Assembly (NCBI RefSeq): GCF_042849255.1
Contig: NZ_AP026866.1
Location: 2,108,001-2,172,000, forward strand
Length of the DNA: 64,000 nucleotides
Reading direction: 5' to 3'
DNA from: Oceaniferula spumae
GTDB taxonomy: Bacteria; Verrucomicrobiota; Verrucomicrobiia; Verrucomicrobiales; Akkermansiaceae
In this document: piece by piece, positions 52,443-61,015 of the stretch
Layout of the letters: each line of letters begins with the position of its first letter
Numbering within the stretch: position 1 is the first letter of the stretch
Made by a program: the position numbers and the translations under genes
The notes under the pieces: generated by a model
The model's input: only the letters and a program-made list of their open reading frames with translations
Told to the model about the DNA's origin: nothing
Database searches by the model: none

Positions 52443-53522
52443 TCACCTGCAATAGGGTTCTACGGCTCGGAGGTCTGGAGTTTGCTCTACGGCGTCGTCT
52501 CTTGATGCCTTGGATTCGAAGAGGTATACCGCATAACCTCCGTGACCACCACCGCAGTATTTACGGGCTAACGAGCCTTCGATTTCGGGGAGCGGAGTCA
52601 TGCCTTCCTCAAGTTGCACACTATGATAGACCTGCATTCCTTCGGCCAACTGCTGCAAGCATTCGTCAAGGATACCCTGACGGGCGAGTTTACCGGAGGC
52701 TTCGATCTTTTCGTAATCGCGCTCGTCATCGGCGAAGCCAGGGGTGTCGTGTTCTGAGCCAGTCCACAGAATCGCGAGTTTGCCTGCAAGTATGTCGCCG
52801 TTTCGTTTAAAATCCAACACCGGACGTGGGCCGCTGCGCCAGACACAGAGGCCTGTCTCACGAATCACGGCAGGGTCTTGCCAGCCGACTCCTAAATCTA
52901 GTTCAGACTCGACACCGTCTTCTCCATTCAGCAGCGCCCATGCTCCGCTGCCACCTAGTCCGGCGCGCTTTTCGTAATTCCAATCGCGCAAACTGACTAA
53001 CGGAGAAATAGCACAGTTTACAACAAAAGCGCCCTCGCGGGCATGGCGTGGAACGTCTAACCACCCTCCGGCGAAGTCGACTCGCAGCGGCGATTCTGTC
53101 GGTGCCTTGACCCACTTAACGATACCGGATGTGGAAATGGGATCGAACTTTGGAGGTGTCTTCGGCAGCACACGGTAGGTAGCTCCAGTTTGCTCACAGA
53201 GGTTACGTTTGATAACTTCGTATTGATCATCTTCGGTGACAGCGAGAACGTGGGGCTTTGCTTCCAAGAAGTAAGTTTTGAAATCGAGACCTAAATCGTG
53301 GTCGGTGCCGATGATCACCTCGTCGACCATTCGCAAACCTTCGAGCACGGCCTTCTTATGTTCGTCTGGGATGGATGAGCGGCGTTGTTTGTGATGCCAA
53401 AGTACGTCCTCCGAGGCAAAGCTAACTGTTAGATGATCACCTAGTGCCCGTGCTTCTTCAAAAAATTGCAGGTGGCCTGCATGGATAATATCGTAGCAGC
53501 CGGAGATGAAGATTCGTTTCAT
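52443..53522 (-). CDS. Fused cytidylyltransferase-like / GHMP kinase-like protein
   Basis: A 359-residue protein with two parts. Residues 1-130 form a HIGH-type nucleotidyltransferase: GCYDIIHAGHLQFFEEA (HAGH at 14-17), with the ISTSGIVKWV motif of the ISSTxI type near 130-140. From about 145 the sequence turns to a GHMP small-molecule kinase: ESPLRVDFAGGWLDVPRHA, AGLGGSGAWALLNG (the GLGSSAA phosphate loop) and YCGGGHGGYAVYLFE (motif 3). The kinase part is shorter than normal GHMP kinases (about 215 against about 300 residues), so it may be compact or partly degenerate. Combined sugar phosphorylation and activation is inferred, as in FKP- or HldE-like logic. The sugar is unknown; GDP-fucose genes lie next door. 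Confidence 0.8.
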   Translation of the reverse strand: MKRIFISGCYDIIHAGHLQFFEEARALGDHLTVSFASEDVLWHHKQRRSSIPDEHKKAVLEGLRMVDEVIIGTDHDLGLDFKTYFLEAKPHVLAVTEDDQYEVIKRNLCEQTGATYRVLPKTPPKFDPISTSGIVKWVKAPTESPLRVDFAGGWLDVPRHAREGAFVVNCAISPLVSLRDWNYEKRAGLGGSGAWALLNGEDGVESELDLGVGWQDPAVIRETGLCVWRSGPRPVLDFKRNGDILAGKLAILWTGSEHDTPGFADDERDYEKIEASGKLARQGILDECLQQLAEGMQVYHSVQLEEGMTPLPEIEGSLARKYCGGGHGGYAVYLFESKASRDDAVEQTPDLRAVEPYCR

Positions 53523-53538
53523 GGGTTTATGGAGAGAT

Positions 53539-53548
53539 CAGACAGCAG
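53539..53548 (+). repeat. Left arm of imperfect inverted repeat around four-helix-bundle gene
   Basis: CAGACAGCAG occurs here, and a near copy TAGACAGCAG follows at 53553-53562. The exact reverse complement lies at 53926-53935 on the other side of the four-helix-bundle gene. These short purine-rich tandem words flank the gene like ends of a small insertion. Confidence 0.5.
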
Positions 53549-53596
53549 ACGGTAGACAGCAGATTAGATGGTGGCTCTGATGGAACGTATTAAGCC

Positions 53597-53917
53597 TTAG
53601 ATCATAGCTGAGATTTCTTGAGTTTCTGTCACAATGGAAGCTGTGGTTTCTTTCGAAATAAGACCCAGTTTGCCGGCAATGTAGGCTTGTGTCCTTAACT
53701 CCGCTGAGGATCCGGAGGCTATATGAAGAAAACGAATGAACTCCTTTGGAGATCCCCTATCTGCCCCCTCGGCAATGTTGGAAGGGATTGAAAGCGACGA
53801 CCTTATCATCTGATCTCGAAAGGCATAATCCTTAGAGTTTTTGAATGCCAGATAGGTGTCATGAGACAACTGACATGCGCGTTTCCAAACATCCAGCTTT
53901 TCAAAATGATTAGTCAT
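53597..53917 (-). CDS. Four-helix bundle protein (23S rRNA intervening-sequence family)
   Basis: A 106-residue all-helical protein: FEKLDVWKRACQLSHDTYLA, then FRDQMIRSSLSIPSNIAEGA, then KEFIRFLHIASGSSAELRTQ. These blocks are characteristic of the S23/IVP family, named for ORFs inside 23S rRNA intervening sequences but found widely as single genes. Function is unknown; a nucleic-acid-linked role is only suspected. It sits between the nucleotidyltransferase/kinase fusion and fcl, has no relation to sugar metabolism, and is bounded by inverted CAGACAGCAG words, so it looks like a small insertion. Confidence 0.93.
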   Translation of the reverse strand: MTNHFEKLDVWKRACQLSHDTYLAFKNSKDYAFRDQMIRSSLSIPSNIAEGADRGSPKEFIRFLHIASGSSAELRTQAYIAGKLGLISKETTASIVTETQEISAMI

Positions 53918-53925
53918 CTCAGAGA

Positions 53926-53935
53926 CTGCTGTCTG
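53926..53935 (-). repeat. Right arm of inverted repeat around four-helix-bundle gene
   Basis: CTGCTGTCTG is the exact reverse complement of the word at 53539-53548. It lies nine bases upstream of the four-helix-bundle start codon and is followed by a further TTGTC-rich stretch. Confidence 0.5.
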
Positions 53936-53959
53936 TTGTCTTGTGACTGGCTTCTACGT

Positions 53960-54904
53960 TCACTTTGCCCGAAGTTGACCGCTTTTCTCCTCAGCTAAGA
54001 AACATTGGTAGGCGCTGGCGAGGCCGCGTTCGAGGGTGGTTTCGGGTTTCCAGTTGAGGCTGAGGAGGATGGTGTTGTCCATCAGCTTGCGTGGTGTGCC
54101 GTCAGGTTTGCTGGGATCGGTTTCAATGGGGCCTTGGAAGCCGGTGGTTGTTGCGACCGCTTGGGCGAGTTCCAGAATGGTGATGTCGTCACCGTAGCCG
54201 ACGTTGACCCAGTCGGGTGGATTTTCCAATGCCATGAGGTGGAAACAGGCATCGGCTAGATCTTCGACGTAAAGGAACTCGCGGCGAGGTGTGCCACTGC
54301 CCCAAATGGTAACAGTTTCCGCGCCCGACTCCTTTGCCTCATGAAATCTGCGTATCATTGCGGGGATGACGTGGGAGTTCTCCGGGTGGTAGTTATCCCC
54401 AGGTCCGTAGAGATTCGTTGGCATCGCGGAGTGGTATTTGACTCCGTATTGCTGGCGGTAGTATTGGCAGAGTTTAAGCCCAGAGATCTTGGCAACGGCG
54501 TAGGCTTCGTTGGTAGGCTCGAGTTCTGATGTTAGAAGGCAGTTCTCGGGCATCGGCTGGGGTGCCAGCTTGGGATAGATGCAGGAGCTACCAAGGAAGA
54601 GTAGCTCCCTAACACCTGCCTGATAGGACCCCTCCACCGCATTTGCGGCGATCATCAGATTCTTATAGATGAATTCGGCAGGGTAAGTGCTGTTAGCATG
54701 AATGCCACCGACTTTGGCAGCGGCGACGATCACTTGATCTGGCTTGTGCTCTGCTAAATAGCTGTGGGTATCGGCTTGATTGGTAAGATCGAGATCCTTG
54801 CTCGATGGCTGGAGGATGTCTTGGTAGCCGCGTTTTTCAGCAGCACGCACAAGGGCGGAGCCGACCATACCACCGGATCCGAGGATGAGTAGACGGGAAT
54901 TCAT
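53960..54904 (-). CDS. fcl: GDP-L-fucose synthase
   Basis: A 314-residue extended SDR. Cofactor loop GSGGMVGSALVRAAEKRGY at the N-terminus; VIVAAAKVGGIHANSTYPAE (His/Asn block) and FLGSSCIYPKLAPQPMPE with NEAYAVAKISGLKLCQ carry the Ser, Cys, Tyr and Lys of the epimerase/reductase. It converts GDP-4-keto-6-deoxymannose to GDP-L-fucose with NADPH. The supplier enzyme Gmd is encoded just upstream. Confidence 0.96.
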   Translation of the reverse strand: MNSRLLILGSGGMVGSALVRAAEKRGYQDILQPSSKDLDLTNQADTHSYLAEHKPDQVIVAAAKVGGIHANSTYPAEFIYKNLMIAANAVEGSYQAGVRELLFLGSSCIYPKLAPQPMPENCLLTSELEPTNEAYAVAKISGLKLCQYYRQQYGVKYHSAMPTNLYGPGDNYHPENSHVIPAMIRRFHEAKESGAETVTIWGSGTPRREFLYVEDLADACFHLMALENPPDWVNVGYGDDITILELAQAVATTTGFQGPIETDPSKPDGTPRKLMDNTILLSLNWKPETTLERGLASAYQCFLAEEKSGQLRAK

Positions 54905-54959
54905 TCAGGTGGAACTTGCGGCTATCGCCAGTTGTTTGATCGTGACCGAGTCGGTCACC

Positions 54960-56078
54960 TTACTCCTTAGCGACCGACACATCGTAGCCGTGCAACTTCA
55001 GGAGGGCGTGGCGTTTGGCGTGGTTGAGATCGTGGGCAACCATTTCGGCACACATTTCTTCAACGGTAATTTCTGGGGTCCAGCCAAGTTTTTCTTTTGC
55101 CTTTGAGGGGTCGCCTAACAGAGTTTCCACCTCGGCAGGACGGAAGTAGCGTGGGTCAACTCTGACGATGACATCACCTACTTTCACCCCTGGGGTCTTT
55201 TCCGCATCAGCGACGGATTCCACCTTGGCGGTTTCTTCGAGACCTTCACCTGAAAACTCGAGTTCGATGCCTGCTTCCTTGGCGGAAAGAGCGACAAAAT
55301 CACGGACTGAAATCTGTTTCCCAGTCGCGATGACGAAGTCGTCTGCTTTGTCCTGCTGGAGCATCATCCACTGCATGCGTACGTAGTCCTTGGCATGTCC
55401 CCAGTCGCGCAGAGCATCCATGTTTCCAAGGTATAGACATTTCTCCACACCCTGTGAAATGTTAGCGATGGCACGGGTAATTTTCCGGGTGACGAAGGTT
55501 TCGCCACGGCGTGGTGATTCGTGGTTAAACAAGATACCATTGCAGGCATACATGCCGTAGGACTCGCGGTAGTTCACCGTGATCCAGTAGGCATACATCT
55601 TGGCGACGGCGTATGGTGAGCGTGGGTAGAATGGAGTGGTTTCCTTCTGGGGGATTTCCTGAACCTCGCCGTAGAGCTCGGAGGTGGAGGCTTGGTAGAA
55701 ACGCGTTTTTTTCTCCAGGCCGAGGAATCGAATCGCCTCTAACAATCTCAATGTTCCCATGGCATCCACATCAGCCGTGTATTCGGGTGACTCGAACGAT
55801 ACTGCCACGTGCGACTGAGCGCCGAGGTTATAAACCTCATCGGGCTGGATCTGGCTGATCAGACGCGTCAAGTTAGATGTGTCCGTTAGATCACCATAAT
55901 GCAGGTGGAAACGGGCATTTTCAACGTGAGGATCTTGGTAGATATGGTCGACCCGCTCGGTATTGAATGATGATGAGCGGCGCTTGATGCCGTGAACCTC
56001 GTAGCCTTTTTCGAGAAGGAATTCAGCAAGGTAAGAGCCGTCTTGGCCCGTAATTCCAGTGATGAGAGCTTTTTTCAT
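54960..56078 (-). CDS. gmd: GDP-mannose 4,6-dehydratase
   Basis: A 372-residue extended SDR. ALITGITGQDGSYLAEFLLE and HGIKRRSSSFNTERVDHIYQ are the near-invariant Gmd N-terminus. FYQASTSELYGEVQEIPQKE and PRSPYAVAKMYAYWITVNY hold the catalytic Thr, Glu, Tyr and Lys. NHESPRRGETFVTRKI completes the GDP-mannose site. It makes GDP-4-keto-6-deoxymannose, used by fcl in the same operon. A GDP-mannose source (ManB/ManC) is not in the window. Confidence 0.97.
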   Translation of the reverse strand: MKKALITGITGQDGSYLAEFLLEKGYEVHGIKRRSSSFNTERVDHIYQDPHVENARFHLHYGDLTDTSNLTRLISQIQPDEVYNLGAQSHVAVSFESPEYTADVDAMGTLRLLEAIRFLGLEKKTRFYQASTSELYGEVQEIPQKETTPFYPRSPYAVAKMYAYWITVNYRESYGMYACNGILFNHESPRRGETFVTRKITRAIANISQGVEKCLYLGNMDALRDWGHAKDYVRMQWMMLQQDKADDFVIATGKQISVRDFVALSAKEAGIELEFSGEGLEETAKVESVADAEKTPGVKVGDVIVRVDPRYFRPAEVETLLGDPSKAKEKLGWTPEITVEEMCAEMVAHDLNHAKRHALLKLHGYDVSVAKE

Positions 56079-56102
56079 GGATAGAATGGGTATTTACACG
56101 AT

Positions 56103-57035
56103 TCAGACGACAGTTTTGAAATAGGAGATAGTCCGATCCAAGCCACTATCGAGACCGATCGTAGGTTGCCAATCGAGATGTTTTTTGGCCAACGTGATAT
56201 CGGGCTGGCGCTGTTTAGGATCATCCCCCGGAAGATCCTGAAAAACGAGCTTTGTGCTATTGCCGACCTTCGCAATCACCTTCTCGGCGAGCTCTAACAT
56301 GGTGAACTCACCGGGGTTTCCTATATTGATGGGGCCAGTGACTTCATCCTGATCCATCAGGCGGACAAATCCTTCGATCAGGTCATCGACGTAGCAGAAT
56401 GAACGGGTCTGTTGACCGTCTCCGTAGATAGTGATGTCTTCACCACGGAGGGCCTGGCAGATGAAATTGGAAACCACTCGACCATCATCCGGATTCATGC
56501 GGGGACCGTAGGTGTTGAAAATTCTAACAATACGGATATCGACACCGTTTTGACGGTGATAATCCATGAACAGAGTTTCTGCGGCTCGCTTGCCCTCATC
56601 ATAACAAGAACGAATTCCAATCGGGTTCACATTTCCCCAGTAAGATTCCGGTTGCGGATGCACTGCGGGATCACCGTAGACTTCCGAAGTGGATGCCTGG
56701 AAGACGCGGGCATTGCAACGCTTGGCCAAGCCGAGACAATTGATCGCTCCCATGACCGAGGTCTTGATCGTTTTGATCGCGTTGTATTGATAGTGCGGAG
56801 GTGATGCTGGACACGCCAAGTTATAAATTTGGTCGACCTCCACCTTGAATGGATCGATCACATCGTGACGCATCATTTCGAACCTTGGGTTGTCCATCAA
56901 ATGGGCAACGTTTTTCTTGAAGCCTGTGAAATAGTTATCCAGACAGACGACTTCATTGCCCTCATTGAGCAAGCGCTCGCAGAGATGGGACCCCAAGAAC
57001 CCCGCTCCTCCGGTGATTAAAATGCGTTTTGACAT
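56103..57035 (-). CDS. UDP-glucuronate decarboxylase (UDP-xylose synthase)
   Basis: A 310-residue SDR with ILITGGAGFLGSHLCERLLN at the start, DNYFTGFKKNVAHL, and YNLACPASPPHYQYNAIKT, which is the diagnostic UXS stretch. The active site is ASTSEVYGDPAVHPQPESYW with RSCYDEGKRAAETL (Tyr-x3-Lys). It decarboxylates UDP-glucuronate to UDP-xylose. The ugd gene directly upstream supplies UDP-glucuronate, so the two make a complete route to UDP-xylose. Confidence 0.95.
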   Translation of the reverse strand: MSKRILITGGAGFLGSHLCERLLNEGNEVVCLDNYFTGFKKNVAHLMDNPRFEMMRHDVIDPFKVEVDQIYNLACPASPPHYQYNAIKTIKTSVMGAINCLGLAKRCNARVFQASTSEVYGDPAVHPQPESYWGNVNPIGIRSCYDEGKRAAETLFMDYHRQNGVDIRIVRIFNTYGPRMNPDDGRVVSNFICQALRGEDITIYGDGQQTRSFCYVDDLIEGFVRLMDQDEVTGPINIGNPGEFTMLELAEKVIAKVGNSTKLVFQDLPGDDPKQRQPDITLAKKHLDWQPTIGLDSGLDRTISYFKTVV

Positions 57036-57058
57036 GATAAAATTTTTAAGTGTTAGAA

Positions 57059-58444
57059 TTAGCCTTTACCAATGGCGTAAACATCAAAGCCTTGGTCCCG
57101 AAGACCGTCATGATCGAGGATATCTCGACCATCGAACAGGAAGGCTGGCTTGAACATGTTTTCGTATACCTTGCTGAAGTCAGCCTCCTTAAATTCATCC
57201 CACTCAGTGAGCACGGCTACTCCATGTGATTGATCGGCCGCTTCCTCGCATGAGTTGCAGACGGTGAATTGTTGATCGATCGTTTCTTGGGGAACACCCA
57301 CGTAGCGCAGGTCGGCGTGCATCAGAGACTCGGGCACCTGCGGATCATAGACGGCAATGTTGGCACCCTCCATCAGGAGGTCTCGGCAGATGTAGATACT
57401 GGCTGATTCACGCGTATCGTTGGTGTCTTTTTTGAAAGCAAATCCCCAGATGGCAATGCGTTTTCCACGAACGGTATTGAAGAGTGTTTTCACGATCTTC
57501 GTGGAGAAGCGTTCTTTCTGCCAATCGTTCATCTTCACCACACTTTCCCAATAAGCAGAAACCTCGGGTAAGCCGAAATGCTCGCAGAGATAGACAAGGT
57601 TGAGAATATCCTTCTGGAAACATGAGCCACCAAAGCCGACTGATGCTTTGAGGAACTTAGGTCCAATCCGTGAATCAGTACCAATTGCACGAGCAACCTC
57701 GTCAATGTCCGCACCGGTTGCTTCACAGAGAGCGGAGATGGAATTGATCGATGAAATACGTTGCGCCAGGAAAGCATTGGCCACCAGCTTGGACAGCTCG
57801 GATGACCAGAGGTTGGTTGTCAGGATTCTTTCGCGCGGAATCCACTGGTTATAGACACTGACCAAGGCTTCGACAGCGGCATCTCCTTTAGGATTTCTCT
57901 CACCACCGATCAAAATCCGATCAGGGTTCTGTAAATCTGAAATGGCTGTTCCTTCGGCGAGGAACTCAGGGTTCGACAAGACCTGAAACTCTCCATCTCC
58001 GGAGTTCGCGCTCAAGATCGTGCGCATCGCTTCGGCGGTGCGAACAGGGATGGTGCTCTTTTCCACGATGATCTTCGGGCCTTTGGCGACCTTGGCGATC
58101 ATGCGTGCTGCGCCTTCGATGTAACACAGGTCCGCTGCGCGCCCTGCACCCATTCCATAGGTTTTTGTGGGGGTTCCGACAGCGACAAAAATAATGTCCG
58201 CATCCACAATGTGCTCTTCAACATCAGTGGAGAAAAACAGATTTTTTCCACGCGCCTCACTAACAATTTCGTAAAGCCCAGGCTCATAGACAGGAAGCTC
58301 TTCCGAGTTCCATCCTGCAATTCTTTCTGCGTTCAGGTCGACGACATCGACTCTGATATCTGGGCACTTCGAGGCGATCATCGCCATCGTAGGTCCACCG
58401 ACATAGCCGGCGCCGATACAACAAATTTTGGTGGGTGATTTCAT
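57059..58444 (-). CDS. ugd: UDP-glucose 6-dehydrogenase
   Basis: A 461-residue NAD enzyme. ICCIGAGYVGGPTMAMIASK is the N-terminal Rossmann loop. The middle holds KSTIPVRTAEAM and SNPEFLAEGTAI. GFGGSCFQKDILNLVYL carries the catalytic Cys, and GFAFKKDTNDTRESASI starts the C-terminal domain. The length fits the longer animal/planctomycete-like form rather than the short Klebsiella type. It oxidises UDP-glucose to UDP-glucuronate for the decarboxylase encoded next. Confidence 0.96.
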   Translation of the reverse strand: MKSPTKICCIGAGYVGGPTMAMIASKCPDIRVDVVDLNAERIAGWNSEELPVYEPGLYEIVSEARGKNLFFSTDVEEHIVDADIIFVAVGTPTKTYGMGAGRAADLCYIEGAARMIAKVAKGPKIIVEKSTIPVRTAEAMRTILSANSGDGEFQVLSNPEFLAEGTAISDLQNPDRILIGGERNPKGDAAVEALVSVYNQWIPRERILTTNLWSSELSKLVANAFLAQRISSINSISALCEATGADIDEVARAIGTDSRIGPKFLKASVGFGGSCFQKDILNLVYLCEHFGLPEVSAYWESVVKMNDWQKERFSTKIVKTLFNTVRGKRIAIWGFAFKKDTNDTRESASIYICRDLLMEGANIAVYDPQVPESLMHADLRYVGVPQETIDQQFTVCNSCEEAADQSHGVAVLTEWDEFKEADFSKVYENMFKPAFLFDGRDILDHDGLRDQGFDVYAIGKG

Positions 58445-58461
58445 GTAATTCTATTTTCTAA

Positions 58462-59568
58462 CTAAAATGATTTCAGAGCGGCGATGACAGCATCTTGCTG
58501 CTCTGTTTCCAACTCCGGATAAACTGGAATGCTCAGAACTTCACCGGCCAACTGGTCGGTGACACTGAGTGAAGTGCGTGAGTCAGATGACAGATGAGCG
58601 AAACACTGCTGATGGTGCATTGGCACGGGGTAGTAAACCTCACAGCCAATGTTATTGCTCATCAGATGCTCCTTCAGGGCATCGCGACGTCCGTCTTTCA
58701 CTCTCAAAGTAAATTGGTTCCAAATATGCGTGTAACCCTCCTGCTCGATGGGCAATACGAATGACTGAACATCCGCCAAACGCTCCTTGTAGTAGGCGGC
58801 ATTCTCCTGACGTTGGCGGGTGTAATCGGCGTAGTGATTGAATTTCACCCGAAGCAAGGCGGCCTGCAGGGCATCGAGGCGGAAATTCCCCCCTACCATC
58901 TGATGATAGTAGCGCGGGTGCATCCCATGATTGCGTAGTTTGATGGCGACCTCAGCCAGATCATCGTTTTGAGTCACTACCAACCCGCCATCGCCGAGTC
59001 CTCCGAGGTTTTTCGAAGGGAAAAAGCTGTAGGTTCCGAAGTCACTCATCGCGCCACAGGATTTACCGTGATATTGGGCTCCGAGCGATTGGGCCGTGTC
59101 CTCGATGACTTTCAACCCGTGCTTTTCTGCAAAGGCATTGCAGACATCCATGTCAACCGACTGACCGAAGAGATGCACTGGGATGATGGCTTTTGTTTTA
59201 TCCGAAATACACTCCTCGGCGGATGCGAAATCGATGTTGAATGTGTCCGGGTGACAGTCGCAGAACACGGGCGTGGCTCCGGTGCGGGCGATGCAGCCGG
59301 CGGTGGCAAAGAAGGTAAAACTCGGGCAGATAACCTCGTCGCCAGGACCAATGCCAAGTGCCATCAAAGCTAACAAGATCGCATCCGTTCCTGATGACAC
59401 TCCTATCGCATGTTTGGCTCCGACAAATTCGGCCAACTCGGCTTCGAACGCCTCCACCTCCTCGCCCATAATAAATCGTCCGGTTTCCAGCACTCGGTCA
59501 AAGGCTTCGCGCAGTTCACCGGCAATCGGGTGGTTCTGCGCATTCACGTCAAGTAATGGCACGTTCAT
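58462..59568 (-). CDS. DegT/DnrJ/EryC1/StrS-family sugar aminotransferase
   Basis: A 368-residue PLP enzyme. MNVPLLDVNAQNHPIAGELR is a typical start; VSSGTDAILLALMALGIGPG binds the cofactor phosphate; VIEDTAQSLGAQYHGK carries the Asp that contacts the PLP nitrogen. FFPSKNLGGLGDGGLV gives the PLP lysine (about Lys186). The family transaminates 3- or 4-keto nucleotide sugars. Unlike RfbH it keeps the lysine, so it is a true aminotransferase. The sugar is unknown; the LegB-like dehydratase at 31.6 kb could make a keto substrate. It is followed by ugd. Confidence 0.93.
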   Translation of the reverse strand: MNVPLLDVNAQNHPIAGELREAFDRVLETGRFIMGEEVEAFEAELAEFVGAKHAIGVSSGTDAILLALMALGIGPGDEVICPSFTFFATAGCIARTGATPVFCDCHPDTFNIDFASAEECISDKTKAIIPVHLFGQSVDMDVCNAFAEKHGLKVIEDTAQSLGAQYHGKSCGAMSDFGTYSFFPSKNLGGLGDGGLVVTQNDDLAEVAIKLRNHGMHPRYYHQMVGGNFRLDALQAALLRVKFNHYADYTRQRQENAAYYKERLADVQSFVLPIEQEGYTHIWNQFTLRVKDGRRDALKEHLMSNNIGCEVYYPVPMHHQQCFAHLSSDSRTSLSVTDQLAGEVLSIPVYPELETEQQDAVIAALKSF

Positions 59569-59662
59569 GATAGTTCAGTACAATAGGAGTTAGAGACAGG
59601 AAGCAATGCAATGTCCTGCTGATAGAAGTGTCAACCTTTACAAGAGGTCGAGGTGGTAACAA

Positions 59663-60967
59663 TTACGCGATCATGCCCGCAGCCACTGTTTCATTGGTCA
59701 TTGCATCGATTAAAATGAATGAGCCGGTGGTGCGGTTGCGCTTGTAGGCATCGTAAATCAATGGTGCCGATGTGCGCAGACTGATGCGACCGATGTCGTT
59801 GAGTCGGAACTCGAGGTCATCTTCAAGCTTATGCAGAGTGTTGATGTTCACCTTATAGTTCACGGCCTTGATGATGGCTTTGGCCTCGCGAGAGGTGTGG
59901 CGGATGATGTATTTTCCGCGTGCCTGCATAGGCTTGTCAGAGAACCAGCAGATCATGGCATCGATATCCTGACCGACGTGCGGTGGGTTGTTCGACTTCA
60001 CGATCATGTCGCCACGGGAGATATCAATTTCGTCCTCCAGAGTGATCGCGACAGAAAGCGGGGCATAGGCCTCCTCGACTTCTTTACCATCCGAGTGAAT
60101 GCCTTTGATCTTGGTGGAAAATCCGGACGGTTGCACGGTGACATCGTCGCCAGGTTTGAAGACTCCGCCTGCCACACGGCCAGCGTAGCCGCGGAAATCG
60201 TGCCATTTGTCCGACTGAGGGCGGATGACCCACTGCACGGGGAAGCGTGCTTCGACGTGATTTTCCTGATTTCCGATGTAGACGGTCTCCAGATGATAGA
60301 GCAGGGAAGATCCCTGATACCAATCCATGTTTTCGGACTTATCCACGACGTTGTCGCCGTTAAGCGCGCTGATCGGAATGAAAGTGATGTCGACCACGTT
60401 ATCGAGACGGGAGGCAAAGTCTTTGTAATCGGAAACGATCTTGTCGTACACCTCCTGCGAGTAATCGACGAGATCCATCTTATTCACACAGACAACGATG
60501 TGCTGGATACGGAGAAGGCTAGCGATGAATGAGTGGCGGCTAGTCTGCTCGATCACTCCTTTACGCGCATCCACCAGAATGATGGCAAGGTTGGCGGTGG
60601 AGGCACCGGTCACCATGTTACGTGTGTATTGGATGTGTCCGGGGGTGTCAGCAATGATGAACTTCCGCTTGGGTGTGGCGAAGTAGCGGTAGGCCACATC
60701 GATGGTGATCCCCTGCTCGCGCTCAGCCTTGAGGCCGTCGGTCAGCAGTGCCAGGTTCACATTTTCGTCACCTCGAGATTTACTGGATTGCTCAACAGCT
60801 TCCATCTGATCTTCGAAAGTGTTTTTGGAATCGTAGAGCAAACGACCGATGAGGGTGGACTTTCCGTCATCGACGCTGCCAGCCGTGGTGAAACGGAGCA
60901 GGTCCATGTCGAGATAACCCGTAGTGTCAGCGGACGATGGGAGATCGGAAGTAGAGGAAGAAGACAT
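59663..60967 (-). CDS. cysN: Sulfate adenylyltransferase subunit 1 (GTPase)
   Basis: A 434-residue translational-GTPase relative. G1 is TTAGSVDDGKSTLIGRLLYD (P-loop at about 30-38), G3 is FIIADTPGHIQYTRNMVTGA, and G4 is VVCVNKMDLVDYS; two beta-barrel domains follow. It lacks a C-terminal CysC extension, in agreement with a separate cysC gene. With CysD it makes APS from sulfate and ATP, driven by GTP. The gene follows cysD by about 48 bases. Confidence 0.97.
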   Translation of the reverse strand: MSSSSTSDLPSSADTTGYLDMDLLRFTTAGSVDDGKSTLIGRLLYDSKNTFEDQMEAVEQSSKSRGDENVNLALLTDGLKAEREQGITIDVAYRYFATPKRKFIIADTPGHIQYTRNMVTGASTANLAIILVDARKGVIEQTSRHSFIASLLRIQHIVVCVNKMDLVDYSQEVYDKIVSDYKDFASRLDNVVDITFIPISALNGDNVVDKSENMDWYQGSSLLYHLETVYIGNQENHVEARFPVQWVIRPQSDKWHDFRGYAGRVAGGVFKPGDDVTVQPSGFSTKIKGIHSDGKEVEEAYAPLSVAITLEDEIDISRGDMIVKSNNPPHVGQDIDAMICWFSDKPMQARGKYIIRHTSREAKAIIKAVNYKVNINTLHKLEDDLEFRLNDIGRISLRTSAPLIYDAYKRNRTTGSFILIDAMTNETVAAGMIA

Positions 60968-61015
60968 TGGAAAAATAGAATAGTTAGAGATGAATCAGAG
61001 AGAATGAAGGGCGGC

